Of a DNA stretch of 18,860 nt, positions 6,279 through 14,540 are shown piece after piece (position 1 is the stretch's first letter; every line of letters starts with the position of its first letter). The DNA lies in contig NZ_JALAGT010000001.1 of the NCBI RefSeq assembly GCF_022712295.1, forward strand, positions 1 through 18,860, read 5' to 3'. A model generated the notes under the pieces. The model had not been told where the DNA came from and made no database searches. It worked only from the letters and a program-made list of their open reading frames with translations. Made by a program: the position numbers and the translations under genes. Source of the DNA: Galactobacter sp. (lineage in GTDB: Bacteria > Actinomycetota > Actinomycetes > Actinomycetales > Micrococcaceae).

Positions 6279-9200
6279 ATGTCGATCAAAGTGGCCCTGG
6301 AGCATTCCACCCGGTACGACTTCGCGCGGCCTGTAGCGGTCACCCCGCACGTGGTGAGGCTGCGGCCCGCACCGCACACGCGGACGCCCATCGAGGCCTA
6401 CTCGTTGCAGGTGTCCCCGCGGGAGCATTTCGTCAACTGGCAGCAGGACCCGTTCGGGAACTGGCTGGCGAGGATCGTGTTTCCGGAGAAGGTTGACCAC
6501 CTGGAGATCACGGTGGGTCTGGTGGCGGACATGATGGTCATCAACCCGCTGGATTTCTTCATCGAGGAGTACGCGGAGAAGTTTCCCTTCACCTACTCCC
6601 CGGACCTGGCGGCGGATCTGGCGCCCTATCTGCGCCCGGCAGAGGACGCCGAGGCCGCTGAGGCGTGGCGCCAGACACTGCCTCCACTTCCCGAGGCCGG
6701 GGAACCCACGGTCACCTTCCTGGCCGGCCTGAATCAGGCCGTGCATGACGCCGTGGACTACACGGTGCGCATGGAACCGGGCGTTCAGGCCCCTGACCAG
6801 ACTCTTGAACGCGGGATCGGTTCCTGCCGCGACAGCGCCTGGCTGCTGGTGGCGTTGTTGAGGCAGTACGGGCTCGCGGCTCGTTTCGTGTCCGGCTACT
6901 TGGTGCAGCTGACCTCCGACCAGTTGTCCCTGGACGGTCCCAGTGGCCCCGAGGCCGACTTCACGGACCTGCACGCCTGGGCCGAGGTCTTCATCCCTGG
7001 TGCGGGCTGGATCGGGCTGGACGCCACCAGCGCCCTGTTCGCGGGAGAGGGGCACATCCCGCTCTCCGCGACCCCGCATCCGTCCTCGGCCGCGCCGATC
7101 ACCGGAGCCACGGAACCGGTCGAGGTGGAGTTCAGTTTCCGCAACGAGGTGCGCCGGATACACGAGGATCCCCGCACCACAAAGCCGTTCACCGAAGCGC
7201 AGTGGGCCCGGATCGACGCCCTGGGACAGGCCGTGGACCAGCGGCTCGTGGAGGGCGACGTTCGCCTGACCATGGGCGGTGAACCCACCTTCGTGGCACT
7301 GGACGACGCCCGCAGCGCTCAGTGGAATACGGATGCGGACGGGGCGGAGAAACGCGAGCTGGCGGATGACCTGGCGTCTCGGCTGCAGGCGATCTACGCC
7401 CGTGGAGGCGCGGTGCACCGCGGACAGGGCAAGTGGTACCCCGGGGAGCCGCTGCCGCGCTGGAACATCGCCCTGCAGTGGCGCACCGACGGGGTTCCGC
7501 TGTGGAGGGACGCCCGGCTCTTCGACGACCCCTGGAAGGAACGCCGCACGCCCTATGCCGCGCGGAATGCGCAGAACCTGGCCTCGCGGGTGGGACAACT
7601 GCTCGGCCTGCCCGGGTCCCAGGTGATCCCTGCCTACGAGGATCCGCTTGCGCAGCGTGCTGCCGATGCCCTGCGGCCCTCCGGAGAGCGTCCGGCGCCG
7701 GATCCGCTGAACGAACCGGAGACGGATGAGCAGAGTATCGAGGAGGCCATCGCAGCCCTTGACCGCGATATCACGGTCCCTACCGGCTGGGTGGTCCCGA
7801 TCACCACGGTGGACGAATGGACGTCACCGGTCTGGAGTTTCCGCCGGGGCCGCCTGGTCCTGACGCCGGGTACGTCCGCCGTCGGGTTGCGGCTGCCGCT
7901 GAGTTCCATCTCCTGGACCGACCCCGAGTTCCAGGGGGAGACGGACATCTTCGAAGCCGGGCCACCGCTGGTCGCTGAGGTTCCGCGGGTGAAGCTGGTG
8001 GATCCCGAGGGTGCGGCCACCACGGCGTTGGCCTTCGAGACGCGCGAGGGCCACGTGCACGTCTTCCTTCCTCCCACCGAGGAGTTGGAGGCCTATGCCA
8101 ACCTGCTGCATGTGATCGAGCGGGCAGCTTCGGACACCGGTACGCAGGTGGTGCTCGAGGGCTACGGGCCGCCGGCCGACTCCCGCCTGACCCAGTTGAT
8201 CGTGACCCCGGACCCCGGCGTCATCGAGGTGAACGTGCAGCCCACGTCCTCCTGGGCGGACCAGCGCGACCTCACGTTCTCGCTGTACGAACACGCCCGG
8301 CAGGCGCGGCTGTCCACGGAGAAGTTCGACGTGGACGGCACCCACACCGGAACCGGCGGCGGCAACCACATCACCTTGGGCGGCGTGCAACCCTCCGATT
8401 CGCCCCTGTTGCGTCGACCGGATCTGCTGAGCTCACTGATCACGTACTGGCAGCGGCACCCGTCGTTGTCCTACCTCTTCTCCGGCCGCTTCATCGGTCC
8501 TACCTCTCAGGCGCCCCGCTTCGACGAGGGCCGCCCGGAGGCCGTGTACGAGATGGAGATCGCGCTGCAGGAGGTGGCACGGATGACCTCGGGCGAGAAC
8601 GAGCCGCGGCCCTGGCTCGTGGATCGTGCTTTCCGCCACCTGCTCACCGACCTGACCGGCAACACGCACCGCGCCGAGTTCTGCATCGACAAGCTCTACA
8701 GCCCCGACTCCAGTCGCGGCCGGCTGGGGCTGCTGGAGTTGCGCGGCTTCGAGATGCCTCCGCACCCGGAACTGTCCCTGGTGCAGGCCCTGCTGGTGCG
8801 TTCCTTGGTGGCCATGTTCTGGGAGCGCCCGCTCTCCGCGCCCCTGGTCCGTTGGGGAACGTCGCTGCATGACGACGCCTTGTTGCCACAGGGCGCGGTG
8901 AGGGACGCCCACGAGATCGTCGACGACCTGCGCGCTCATGGCATCGCCTTCGAGGAGACCTGGCTGGATTCCTTCGTGGAGTTCCGCTTCCCGCGCATCG
9001 GGATCACCCGCATCCCGGTGAAGATCGTGGCGGAACCCCTGCCTGGGACCGGCACCACGCAGCCCGCCGCGGAACAACCGGCGGACGTGCCGGGCGAGGG
9101 AGGGTGGACCGGTTTCGGTTCGGCCGCCTCCGCCGCGGCCGTTGAGCTGGAACTGCGCCAGGCCATCGAGCCGTGGAACGTGCTGGGGGAGGAGGCCACC

Positions 9201-9668
9201 GGGTCGGGAACCGCCCGGTACGTGGATTCCTCCCTGGAGAGGATCCAGGTCAAGGTCAAGGGGCTGGATCCGCAGCGGCAGATGGTGACCTGCAATGGGG
9301 TGGAGGTACCGCTGGCGCCCACCGGCCGGTTGGGCGAGTACTACGCGGGCGTTCGCTATCGGGCATGGCAGCCGTGGTCCGCGCTGCATCCAACCATCGG
9401 CATCCATTCGCCGCTGACCTTCGAGGTGGTGGACCTGGACGCCTCCGCCTCACTGGGTGGTGCCACCTACCATGTGGTGCACCCGGGCGGGCGGGCATAT
9501 GAGCATCCGCCGATCAACGCGAACGAGGCGGAGGCTCGCCGTTCGGGTAGATTCGAGCCTCGTGGGCACACGCCCGGAACCTTCGACGTGGCGGCAGCAC
9601 GGGCCGCAGGCCGTCGGGGTGTCACCTCGGACTACCCGCACACCCTTGATCTCAGGAGGACCCCTTAG
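6279..9668 (+). CDS. Transglutaminase-like / DUF2126 fusion (circularly permuted glutamine-synthetase-like ligase)
   Basis: First gene of the peptide-ligase operon, 1129 aa. Residues ~1-110 form the bacterial transglutaminase-like N-terminal domain. The transglutaminase core follows with an apparent triad C183 (GIGSCRDSAW), H232 (DLHAWAEVF) and D248 (IGLDATSALF). From about residue 325 to the end it is DUF2126, beginning RLTMGGEPTFVALDD and including GKWYPGEPLPRWNIALQWRTD. DUF2126 was identified by Iyer, Aravind and colleagues as a circularly permuted glutamine-synthetase-like COOH-NH2 ligase. The transglutaminase half could act as peptidase or amide-transferring enzyme and the DUF2126 half as an amide-bond former (inference). 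There is no signal peptide, so it is probably cytoplasmic. The ATG at 6279 has no clear Shine-Dalgarno; CACACT at 6267-6272 could be a poor -10 for a leaderless start. It ends in TAG, 3 nt before the next gene. Confidence 0.9.
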   Translation: MSIKVALEHSTRYDFARPVAVTPHVVRLRPAPHTRTPIEAYSLQVSPREHFVNWQQDPFGNWLARIVFPEKVDHLEITVGLVADMMVINPLDFFIEEYAEKFPFTYSPDLAADLAPYLRPAEDAEAAEAWRQTLPPLPEAGEPTVTFLAGLNQAVHDAVDYTVRMEPGVQAPDQTLERGIGSCRDSAWLLVALLRQYGLAARFVSGYLVQLTSDQLSLDGPSGPEADFTDLHAWAEVFIPGAGWIGLDATSALFAGEGHIPLSATPHPSSAAPITGATEPVEVEFSFRNEVRRIHEDPRTTKPFTEAQWARIDALGQAVDQRLVEGDVRLTMGGEPTFVALDDARSAQWNTDADGAEKRELADDLASRLQAIYARGGAVHRGQGKWYPGEPLPRWNIALQWRTDGVPLWRDARLFDDPWKERRTPYAARNAQNLASRVGQLLGLPGSQVIPAYEDPLAQRAADALRPSGERPAPDPLNEPETDEQSIEEAIAALDRDITVPTGWVVPITTVDEWTSPVWSFRRGRLVLTPGTSAVGLRLPLSSISWTDPEFQGETDIFEAGPPLVAEVPRVKLVDPEGAATTALAFETREGHVHVFLPPTEELEAYANLLHVIERAASDTGTQVVLEGYGPPADSRLTQLIVTPDPGVIEVNVQPTSSWADQRDLTFSLYEHARQARLSTEKFDVDGTHTGTGGGNHITLGGVQPSDSPLLRRPDLLSSLITYWQRHPSLSYLFSGRFIGPTSQAPRFDEGRPEAVYEMEIALQEVARMTSGENEPRPWLVDRAFRHLLTDLTGNTHRAEFCIDKLYSPDSSRGRLGLLELRGFEMPPHPELSLVQALLVRSLVAMFWERPLSAPLVRWGTSLHDDALLPQGAVRDAHEIVDDLRAHGIAFEETWLDSFVEFRFPRIGITRIPVKIVAEPLPGTGTTQPAAEQPADVPGEGGWTGFGSAASAAAVELELRQAIEPWNVLGEEATGSGTARYVDSSLERIQVKVKGLDPQRQMVTCNGVEVPLAPTGRLGEYYAGVRYRAWQPWSALHPTIGIHSPLTFEVVDLDASASLGGATYHVVHPGGRAYEHPPINANEAEARRSGRFEPRGHTPGTFDVAAARAAGRRGVTSDYPHTLDLRRTP

Positions 9669-9671
9669 GCC

Positions 9672-12281
9672 GTGAGCGTGCTGCGTGATTATGCCGCGAC
9701 CGTGACCAAGGCGTCACCGTCGCAGCCCTGGTTGCCCTTCGGGGTGGAGGGCGTGGACGGTTCCGGATCCGCTGATGCCCGGGCCGGTGTCGGCGTGCGC
9801 TTCGACGAGGTCGTCGCACCGGACGGGAATCTGCGTGAGGCCTGGCGCCCGCTGGCGGAGACCGCGCTCGGTCTGAGTCCCGAGGACCTCACGCGGATGG
9901 AAGCGGAGATCGGTCGCTTCTTGGCCGACGACGGTGTCACCTACGTTCGCAGCGACACCGGGGCCCAGCCGTGGCAGCTGGACCCGGTACCGCTCGTCGT
10001 TGATCGGCCGACCTGGGACAGGCTCGAGGTCGGGCTGGCCCAGCGCGCCGAATTGCTGGACGCACTGCTGACGGACCTGTACGGGGAGCGGTCGGTGCTG
10101 CGCTCCGGAGTGCTGCCCTCCGCGGCCGTCTACGGACATGCGGGGTTCCTACGGCCCTTGTCTCAGCCGGGGTCCAAGGAGATGTCGCCTCTGGTACTCA
10201 CGGGCACGGATCTGGGCCGCGACGCCGACGGGCAATGGCGGGTTCTGGCCGACCGTGTGCAGGCACCCTCAGGGCTCGGATTCGCGGCTGAGAACCGTCG
10301 CGTGATCTCCCAGGTGCTGCCGCAGCTGCACCACCAGAACCCCGTGCACCGGATGGGGCCGTATCTCTCCGCGCTGCGCTCGGGACTCGTGGAATCCGCG
10401 CCGGAAGGCGTGACGTATCCCCGGATCGTGGTGCTGACGCCCGGACCGCGTTCTGAAACCGCGTTCGATCAGGCCTATCTGGCCTCCGCCTTGGGCTTCC
10501 CGATGGTGCAGGGCAACGACCTGGTGGTCCACGAGGGTGCTGTCTGGATCAGGCCGTCCGGTTGGCCGGATCGCGAGCCGAAGTACAAGGTGGACGTGAT
10601 CCTGCGCCGCGTGGACGCGGATTTCTGTGATCCGCTGGAACTGCGCGGCGACTCCCAGCTGGGTGTGGCCGGCCTGACCGAATGCGTGCGCCGTGGCACG
10701 GTACGTGTGGCCAACGGCCTGGGGTCGGGTGTCTTGGAGAACCCTGCACTGCTTCCCTACCTGCCTGCCGTCTGCGAACACCTGCTGGGTGAACAACTCA
10801 GGCTTGACCAGGTCCCCACCCTCTGGTGCGGCGACCCGCAATCCAGGCGCGAGGTCGAGTCTCGGATCATGGCGGGCGACGAGACACTGCTGGTCCGCAG
10901 CGTCGACGAATCCCGCAAGGCGCTCGCAGAGCGCCCTCGGGAGGAGATCTTGGCGAGGATCGCCGCGGCGCCCTACCGCTTCGTCGGGCAGGAACTCTTG
11001 CCGTTGTCCCAGGCACCGGTCTGGGAAGATGGGCGGCCCTCCGCGCGCGGGCTCATCCTCCGTGCGTTCACGGTGCGGCAGGGCAACGCGTACCGTCCGC
11101 TGTCCGGGGGGCTCGCGACAGTGCGAGCCAATCCGGACGCCGCACCGGTGACCAAGGATGTCTGGGTGCTGAAATCCTCGCCGGACGAACCGGACCACGG
11201 GATTGCAGACATCACGCGGGGCTCCGCGGCCCGCACCGACCAGGAATTCTCCCCGCGCGCACTGGAGGACATGTTCTGGGTGGGCCGGTACGCGGAGCGT
11301 GCCGAAGCCTTGCTGCGGCTGGTGCTTGCCACCCAGGAGCAGCTCGGAACCACGGACCTGCGGGCCGGTGTGGCCGTGGCCGGAGAAGGCCCCCGGATGC
11401 TGCTCCACGCCATCCGGTCCCTGGCCGGTGGCGTCTGGTCGGATCCGGACCAGGAGTTCAGGGCCTTGCTGCTTGACGCAGACCGGGTGGGTTCCGTGGC
11501 TCATTCGCTGGCCATGATGCGCGGCGCACTCGAGGGCGTCAGGGATCAGCTCTCCCTGGACACCTGGCGCGTGTTCGCCACCGTGGACCGTGCCGCCCGA
11601 GCGCTGCGCGCATACGGTCACGAGCGACTGATCGGCGAGAGCGCGGGCCGGATGCTCACAGCGTTGCTGGCCTTCCAGGGCATCGTCACCAACATGATGC
11701 GCGACGATGGCTGGCACATGCTGCAAACCGGACAGGCGCTCGAGCGTGCGCAGCAGGTCAGCCGGCTGCTCGCGTCCGCCTCCTCCACCGTGGGGGTCTC
11801 GGGAAGTGTCTCCGACGTCGTGCTCACGCGCGACGACCGCCGCGCGCTGGAGGGCATCCTCACCGCAGCGGAGTCGGTGGTCACCTACCGCCGCCGCTAT
11901 CGCGGCAGCATCCGGATCTCCGACGCACTGGACCTGCTGGTGATCGACAGGGCCAATCCGCGCTCCATCGCCGCCTCCCTGGTGCGGGCCCAGGAGAGCC
12001 TTGCCGCCATGCCCACCTCCACGGGATCCACGCGTCCGGAACGCCTTGTCGATGACATGCTGAGGGCCCTGGAACCGCTGGAGCACGACGTGGTCGGCGG
12101 GGTCCACACCGAACGAGGTCAGAGCGTGGCGGCTTTCACCAAGGACGGAACCGCCTCCCTGAACGCCTTGGGGGTGGCCATCGAGACGCAGTACTTCGAG
12201 ATCGGGCCGGCGCCGCTCTCCTTCAACGCGCTGCTGGGCTCCGGGGCCACCCGAACCCCCACGGGCGGGGTCACCGCATGA
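9672..12281 (+). CDS. Circularly permuted ATP-grasp ligase fused to an alpha-E domain
   Basis: An 869-aa fusion. Residues ~1-515 are a circularly permuted type 2 ATP-grasp, predicted to activate a carboxylate with ATP and join it to an amine. Family hallmarks are LAQRAELLDALLTDLYGERS, the stretch from D308 through R312-R313-V314-D315 to DPLELRGDS (320-328), and NGLGSGVLENP (348-358). Residues ~527-869 form the helical alpha-E domain, opening SPRALEDMFWVGRYAERAE. Its function is unknown, but it consistently accompanies these ligases. In many genomes the two are separate genes; here they are fused. The GTG start at 9672 has AGGAGG at 9654-9659, 12 nt upstream and inside the previous gene's last codons, which suggests coupled translation. 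Its stop overlaps the next start as ATGA. No signal peptide or membrane segment is visible. Confidence 0.92.
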   Translation: MSVLRDYAATVTKASPSQPWLPFGVEGVDGSGSADARAGVGVRFDEVVAPDGNLREAWRPLAETALGLSPEDLTRMEAEIGRFLADDGVTYVRSDTGAQPWQLDPVPLVVDRPTWDRLEVGLAQRAELLDALLTDLYGERSVLRSGVLPSAAVYGHAGFLRPLSQPGSKEMSPLVLTGTDLGRDADGQWRVLADRVQAPSGLGFAAENRRVISQVLPQLHHQNPVHRMGPYLSALRSGLVESAPEGVTYPRIVVLTPGPRSETAFDQAYLASALGFPMVQGNDLVVHEGAVWIRPSGWPDREPKYKVDVILRRVDADFCDPLELRGDSQLGVAGLTECVRRGTVRVANGLGSGVLENPALLPYLPAVCEHLLGEQLRLDQVPTLWCGDPQSRREVESRIMAGDETLLVRSVDESRKALAERPREEILARIAAAPYRFVGQELLPLSQAPVWEDGRPSARGLILRAFTVRQGNAYRPLSGGLATVRANPDAAPVTKDVWVLKSSPDEPDHGIADITRGSAARTDQEFSPRALEDMFWVGRYAERAEALLRLVLATQEQLGTTDLRAGVAVAGEGPRMLLHAIRSLAGGVWSDPDQEFRALLLDADRVGSVAHSLAMMRGALEGVRDQLSLDTWRVFATVDRAARALRAYGHERLIGESAGRMLTALLAFQGIVTNMMRDDGWHMLQTGQALERAQQVSRLLASASSTVGVSGSVSDVVLTRDDRRALEGILTAAESVVTYRRRYRGSIRISDALDLLVIDRANPRSIAASLVRAQESLAAMPTSTGSTRPERLVDDMLRALEPLEHDVVGGVHTERGQSVAAFTKDGTASLNALGVAIETQYFEIGPAPLSFNALLGSGATRTPTGGVTA

Positions 12282-13189
12282 GGTACCGGGTGTGGCACAG
12301 CACCGACTACGGCTACAGCGACGTGGTGCAGGATTCGTTGGGAGTGGTCCACCTCGGACCACGCCGCCTGCCCTGGCAGCAGGTCATCACCTCCACCGTG
12401 GAGATCAGTCCGAAACCCCTGGACGTGGACCCCAGCGTGGACCACTACGGGAACCAGGTCACCTACTTCCACCTGACCGACGATCACGACGACCTCAAGG
12501 TGGTCTCCGACGCCGATGTCATCGTGACCACGCCGGCGTACAGCCAGGAGGCGCTCGCCGTGGCCTGGGAGGATGCGCGCCCGTTGGAACACCCGGAGCT
12601 GCCCGGCGCCTGGGAGGCGGCAGAGTTCGTTCTGGAGTCCCCTCGGGTGCAGCACCTTCCCGACGTGGAGGCCTATGCCGTCTCCTCCTTCACGCCGGGG
12701 CGGGCGCTCGGGGAGGTCGCCACAGAGATCATGCACCGCATCTTCACGGATTTCGAGTACGACGGTGCGGCCACCAGTGTGACGTCCACGGTGGGAGACG
12801 TTCTGGGCAAGCGCGCCGGTGTGTGCCAGGACTTTGCCCACCTTGCCCTGTCCTGCCTCCGTTCGCAGGGTCTCGCGGCCCGGTACGTGAGCGGGTACCT
12901 TGCCACGACACCGGCACCGGGCCAGAAACACGTCTTCGGTGCCGACGCCTCCCACGCCTGGCTGGCCGTGTGGGTTCCCGGCAGCGGAGAATGGTTGGCG
13001 ATCGATCCCACCAACGATCAGTGGGTCAACGACCGCTACGTGACCGTGGCCTGGGGGCGGGACTACGACGACGTGGCACCCGTCCGTGGCATCATCACCA
13101 CAGAAGCCAAGAAGTCCACCTTGGACGTCTCCGTGGACGTGGGACCGTTGGACCCCGTCTCGGGCGAGCCTGTTGAGGAGAACGCATGA
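12278..13189 (+). CDS. Transglutaminase-like protein with N-terminal beta domain
   Basis: A 303-aa protein. Residues 1-~85 are the transglutaminase-like N-terminal domain (MRYRVWHSTDYGYSD, then HLGPRRLPWQQ). The core carries C183 (GVCQDFAHL), H226 (DASHAWLAVWVP) and D243 (AIDPTND), a complete Cys-His-Asp triad. Such proteins can be cysteine peptidases, amidases or transamidating enzymes, and the triad alone cannot decide which. It is a separate, canonical copy beside the fused transglutaminase half of the first operon gene, and the two are clearly diverged. It overlaps both neighbours by 4 nt (ATGA), so it should be made in step with the ATP-grasp/alpha-E protein and the metallopeptidase. It has no signal peptide and is predicted to be cytoplasmic. 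Confidence 0.92.
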   Translation: MRYRVWHSTDYGYSDVVQDSLGVVHLGPRRLPWQQVITSTVEISPKPLDVDPSVDHYGNQVTYFHLTDDHDDLKVVSDADVIVTTPAYSQEALAVAWEDARPLEHPELPGAWEAAEFVLESPRVQHLPDVEAYAVSSFTPGRALGEVATEIMHRIFTDFEYDGAATSVTSTVGDVLGKRAGVCQDFAHLALSCLRSQGLAARYVSGYLATTPAPGQKHVFGADASHAWLAVWVPGSGEWLAIDPTNDQWVNDRYVTVAWGRDYDDVAPVRGIITTEAKKSTLDVSVDVGPLDPVSGEPVEENA

Positions 13190-14187
13190 AGGCCTACAGC
13201 TGCAGGCAGTGCGGTAACGCCCTGTACTTCGAGAACTCGGTGTGTGTGGAGTGCGGTGTCTCCTTGGGCTACTCGGCTCAGGAACACGAGATCGTGCCGT
13301 TGAACGCGGACGGTAGCTACGTGGATACGGATGGGCTCGTGTGGCACGTCTGCTCCAACCTGTTCCTCTCCGGCTGCACGTGGTTGGCCCGTCTGGAGGG
13401 TGGACAGTGCTGGGCCTGTGACCTGACCCGGACGCGCCCGGCCGATGAGGATCTGGAGGGGCTGTCGAACTATGAGGTGGCCGAACGCGCCAAGCGGCAT
13501 CTGCTCGCCGAACTCGACGCGCTCGGCTTTCCCGTGGTCACCAAGGCGGAGGATCCGGTCAACGGGCTGTGCTTCGACCTGCTCTCCTCGGTGGGGGAAC
13601 AGGTCACCATCGGCCATGCCGAGGGCGTTATCACCATCGACCTCGCGGAGAGCGAGGACTCGCACCGTGAGTACGTCCGCGAACAGCTCGACGAACCCTA
13701 CCGGACCATGCTCGGCCACTTCCGTCACGAGGTGGGCCACTACTTCGAGTGGCAGTTGATGGAGCGTCCGGATGTGCCCGACGGCGGTGCGCGGCTCGAG
13801 CGCGCGCGTGAGCTTTTCGGGGACGAGCGAGTGGATTATCAGGAGACCATCGACCGGCATTACACCGATGGCCCGCCGCAGGGTTGGGAGAACTCCTACA
13901 TCTCCTCCTACGCAACCATGCACCCGTACGAGGACTTCGCCGAGACCTGGGCGCATTACCTGCACATCTGCGATGCTGTCGAGACCGCGGCATCCTATGG
14001 CCTGGTTCCCGCGGCGGATCTGGTGGGCAGGCAGCGCTTCCGGGATCTGGTCACCGCGGTTTGGGTGCCCCTGTCCACGGCGCTGAACCTCATGAACCGC
14101 TCCATGGGTCAGGACGACCTCTACCCGTTCGTGATCGGCGACGAGGTGCTCACGAAGCTGGACTTCGTGGCCTCCCTGCGCCCGTGA
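13186..14187 (+). CDS. Zinc-ribbon putative metallopeptidase (Peptidase_Mx type)
   Basis: A 333-aa protein and last gene of the operon. The N-terminus holds a zinc ribbon with C6-x2-C9 and C20-x2-C23, plus further cysteines at 56, 64, 75 and 78 (GQCWACD) that may form a second metal knuckle. The peptidase-like half has HEVGH at residues 181-185, the HExxH zinc motif, followed by HPYEDFAETWAHYLH (246-260), where D250 or E253 could supply a third ligand. This architecture is that of the zinc-ribbon plus Peptidase_Mx family, whose substrate is unknown. In a peptide-tagging model it would trim or remove the conjugate (inference). The start is well set: GAGGAG (13175-13180) lies 5 nt before the ATG, which overlaps the previous stop. 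No terminator with a clear T-run follows; candidate stems lie downstream. Confidence 0.87.
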   Translation: MKAYSCRQCGNALYFENSVCVECGVSLGYSAQEHEIVPLNADGSYVDTDGLVWHVCSNLFLSGCTWLARLEGGQCWACDLTRTRPADEDLEGLSNYEVAERAKRHLLAELDALGFPVVTKAEDPVNGLCFDLLSSVGEQVTIGHAEGVITIDLAESEDSHREYVREQLDEPYRTMLGHFRHEVGHYFEWQLMERPDVPDGGARLERARELFGDERVDYQETIDRHYTDGPPQGWENSYISSYATMHPYEDFAETWAHYLHICDAVETAASYGLVPAADLVGRQRFRDLVTAVWVPLSTALNLMNRSMGQDDLYPFVIGDEVLTKLDFVASLRP

Positions 14188-14224
14188 CCGGCTGCGCTGC
14201 TGCATGGGGTTCTGACGTGGTGCC

Positions 14225-14338
14225 GGGAGAAGCTCCACTGTAGGGAGATCTTGCCAAGTTCTCCCTGCACCGGAGTTTCTCCCTGCGGTGGAAGCAGAAC
14301 TCCCTTCATTGGCTCAAGATGTCCCTGCGGTAGAGACC
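14225..14338. repeat. Degenerate 18-21-bp repeats, two inverted and four direct, forming a large stem
   Basis: CTCCCTGC-like units start at 14261, 14279, 14300 and 14321 (spacings 18, 21, 21), several continuing into a GGTGGA-like tail. On the opposite strand two further units begin at 14247 and 14229, again 18 apart. Segments 14225-14247 and 14261-14283 can pair at 21 of 23 positions (19 Watson-Crick, 2 G:U) around a 13-nt loop. It could be an operon terminator, a protein-binding array or a small mobile-repeat remnant. Confidence 0.55.
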
Positions 14339-14346
14339 TGCAGAAG

Positions 14347-14386
14347 CTACGGTGGGCTCGGCCTCGCTGAGAGCCCACCTGCGTAG
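14347..14386 (+). terminator. Hairpin, possible terminator of the four-gene operon
   Basis: GGTGGGCTC (14351-14359) pairs exactly with GAGCCCACC (14371-14379) over an 11-nt loop. CTAC (14347-14350) with GTAG (14383-14386) extends the stem after a 3-nt bulge. No T-run follows. Confidence 0.45.
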
Positions 14387-14540
14387 TGCCCGGGTTCGCA
14401 CCCCGAACTGACCGGGTTCCGACCTTGTTCAACACTCGTTTCACGAATGAACTGGACTGTGAGCGTCATCACCGGTGCTCACTCCACTTCGTGGCACCAG
14501 CAGGTGCCGCTGCCTGGGGCAGCTCCCGCAGGAGGAAAAC

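Larger units (their letters stand above)
14188..14540 (+). other. Hairpin-rich non-coding interval and protease leader
   Basis: No gene is supported in this 353-nt gap. It holds degenerate CTCCCTGC-type repeats with a 23-bp imperfect stem (14225-14283) and a terminator-like stem (14347-14386). Three small perfect stems then lie in a row before the protease Shine-Dalgarno: GTGAGC/GCTCAC (14459-14482), GGCACC/GGTGCC (14493-14508) and GCTGCC/GGCAGC (14509-14523). TTGTTC (14425-14430) with TGAACT (14448-14453) at 17-bp spacing is a possible but weak promoter for the protease. Confidence 0.6.

Noticed and set aside
6171..7598. 475-aa antisense open frame over the first operon gene
   Set aside because: Same shadow pattern. 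The opposite strand has an intact transglutaminase triad and the start of DUF2126.
10269..12362. 697-aa open frame antisense to the ATP-grasp/alpha-E gene
   Set aside because: A GC-bias shadow: composition is Arg/Gly/His/Gln-rich without domains, and the opposite strand has unmistakable motifs.
13063..14238. 391-aa antisense open frame over the metallopeptidase
   Set aside because: No recognisable domain, and it covers the HExxH gene, which has a strong Shine-Dalgarno and translational overlap.
14391..14405. T-arm-like GGTTCG segment suggesting a tRNA or tRNA-derived attachment site
   Set aside because: No acceptor, D or anticodon stems can be built around it, and no integrase or matching repeat is present.
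14475..14540. Subtilase start at the GTG at 14475
   Set aside because: It places 22 residues before a well-formed signal peptide and lacks a Shine-Dalgarno; AGGAGG precedes the GTG at 14541.
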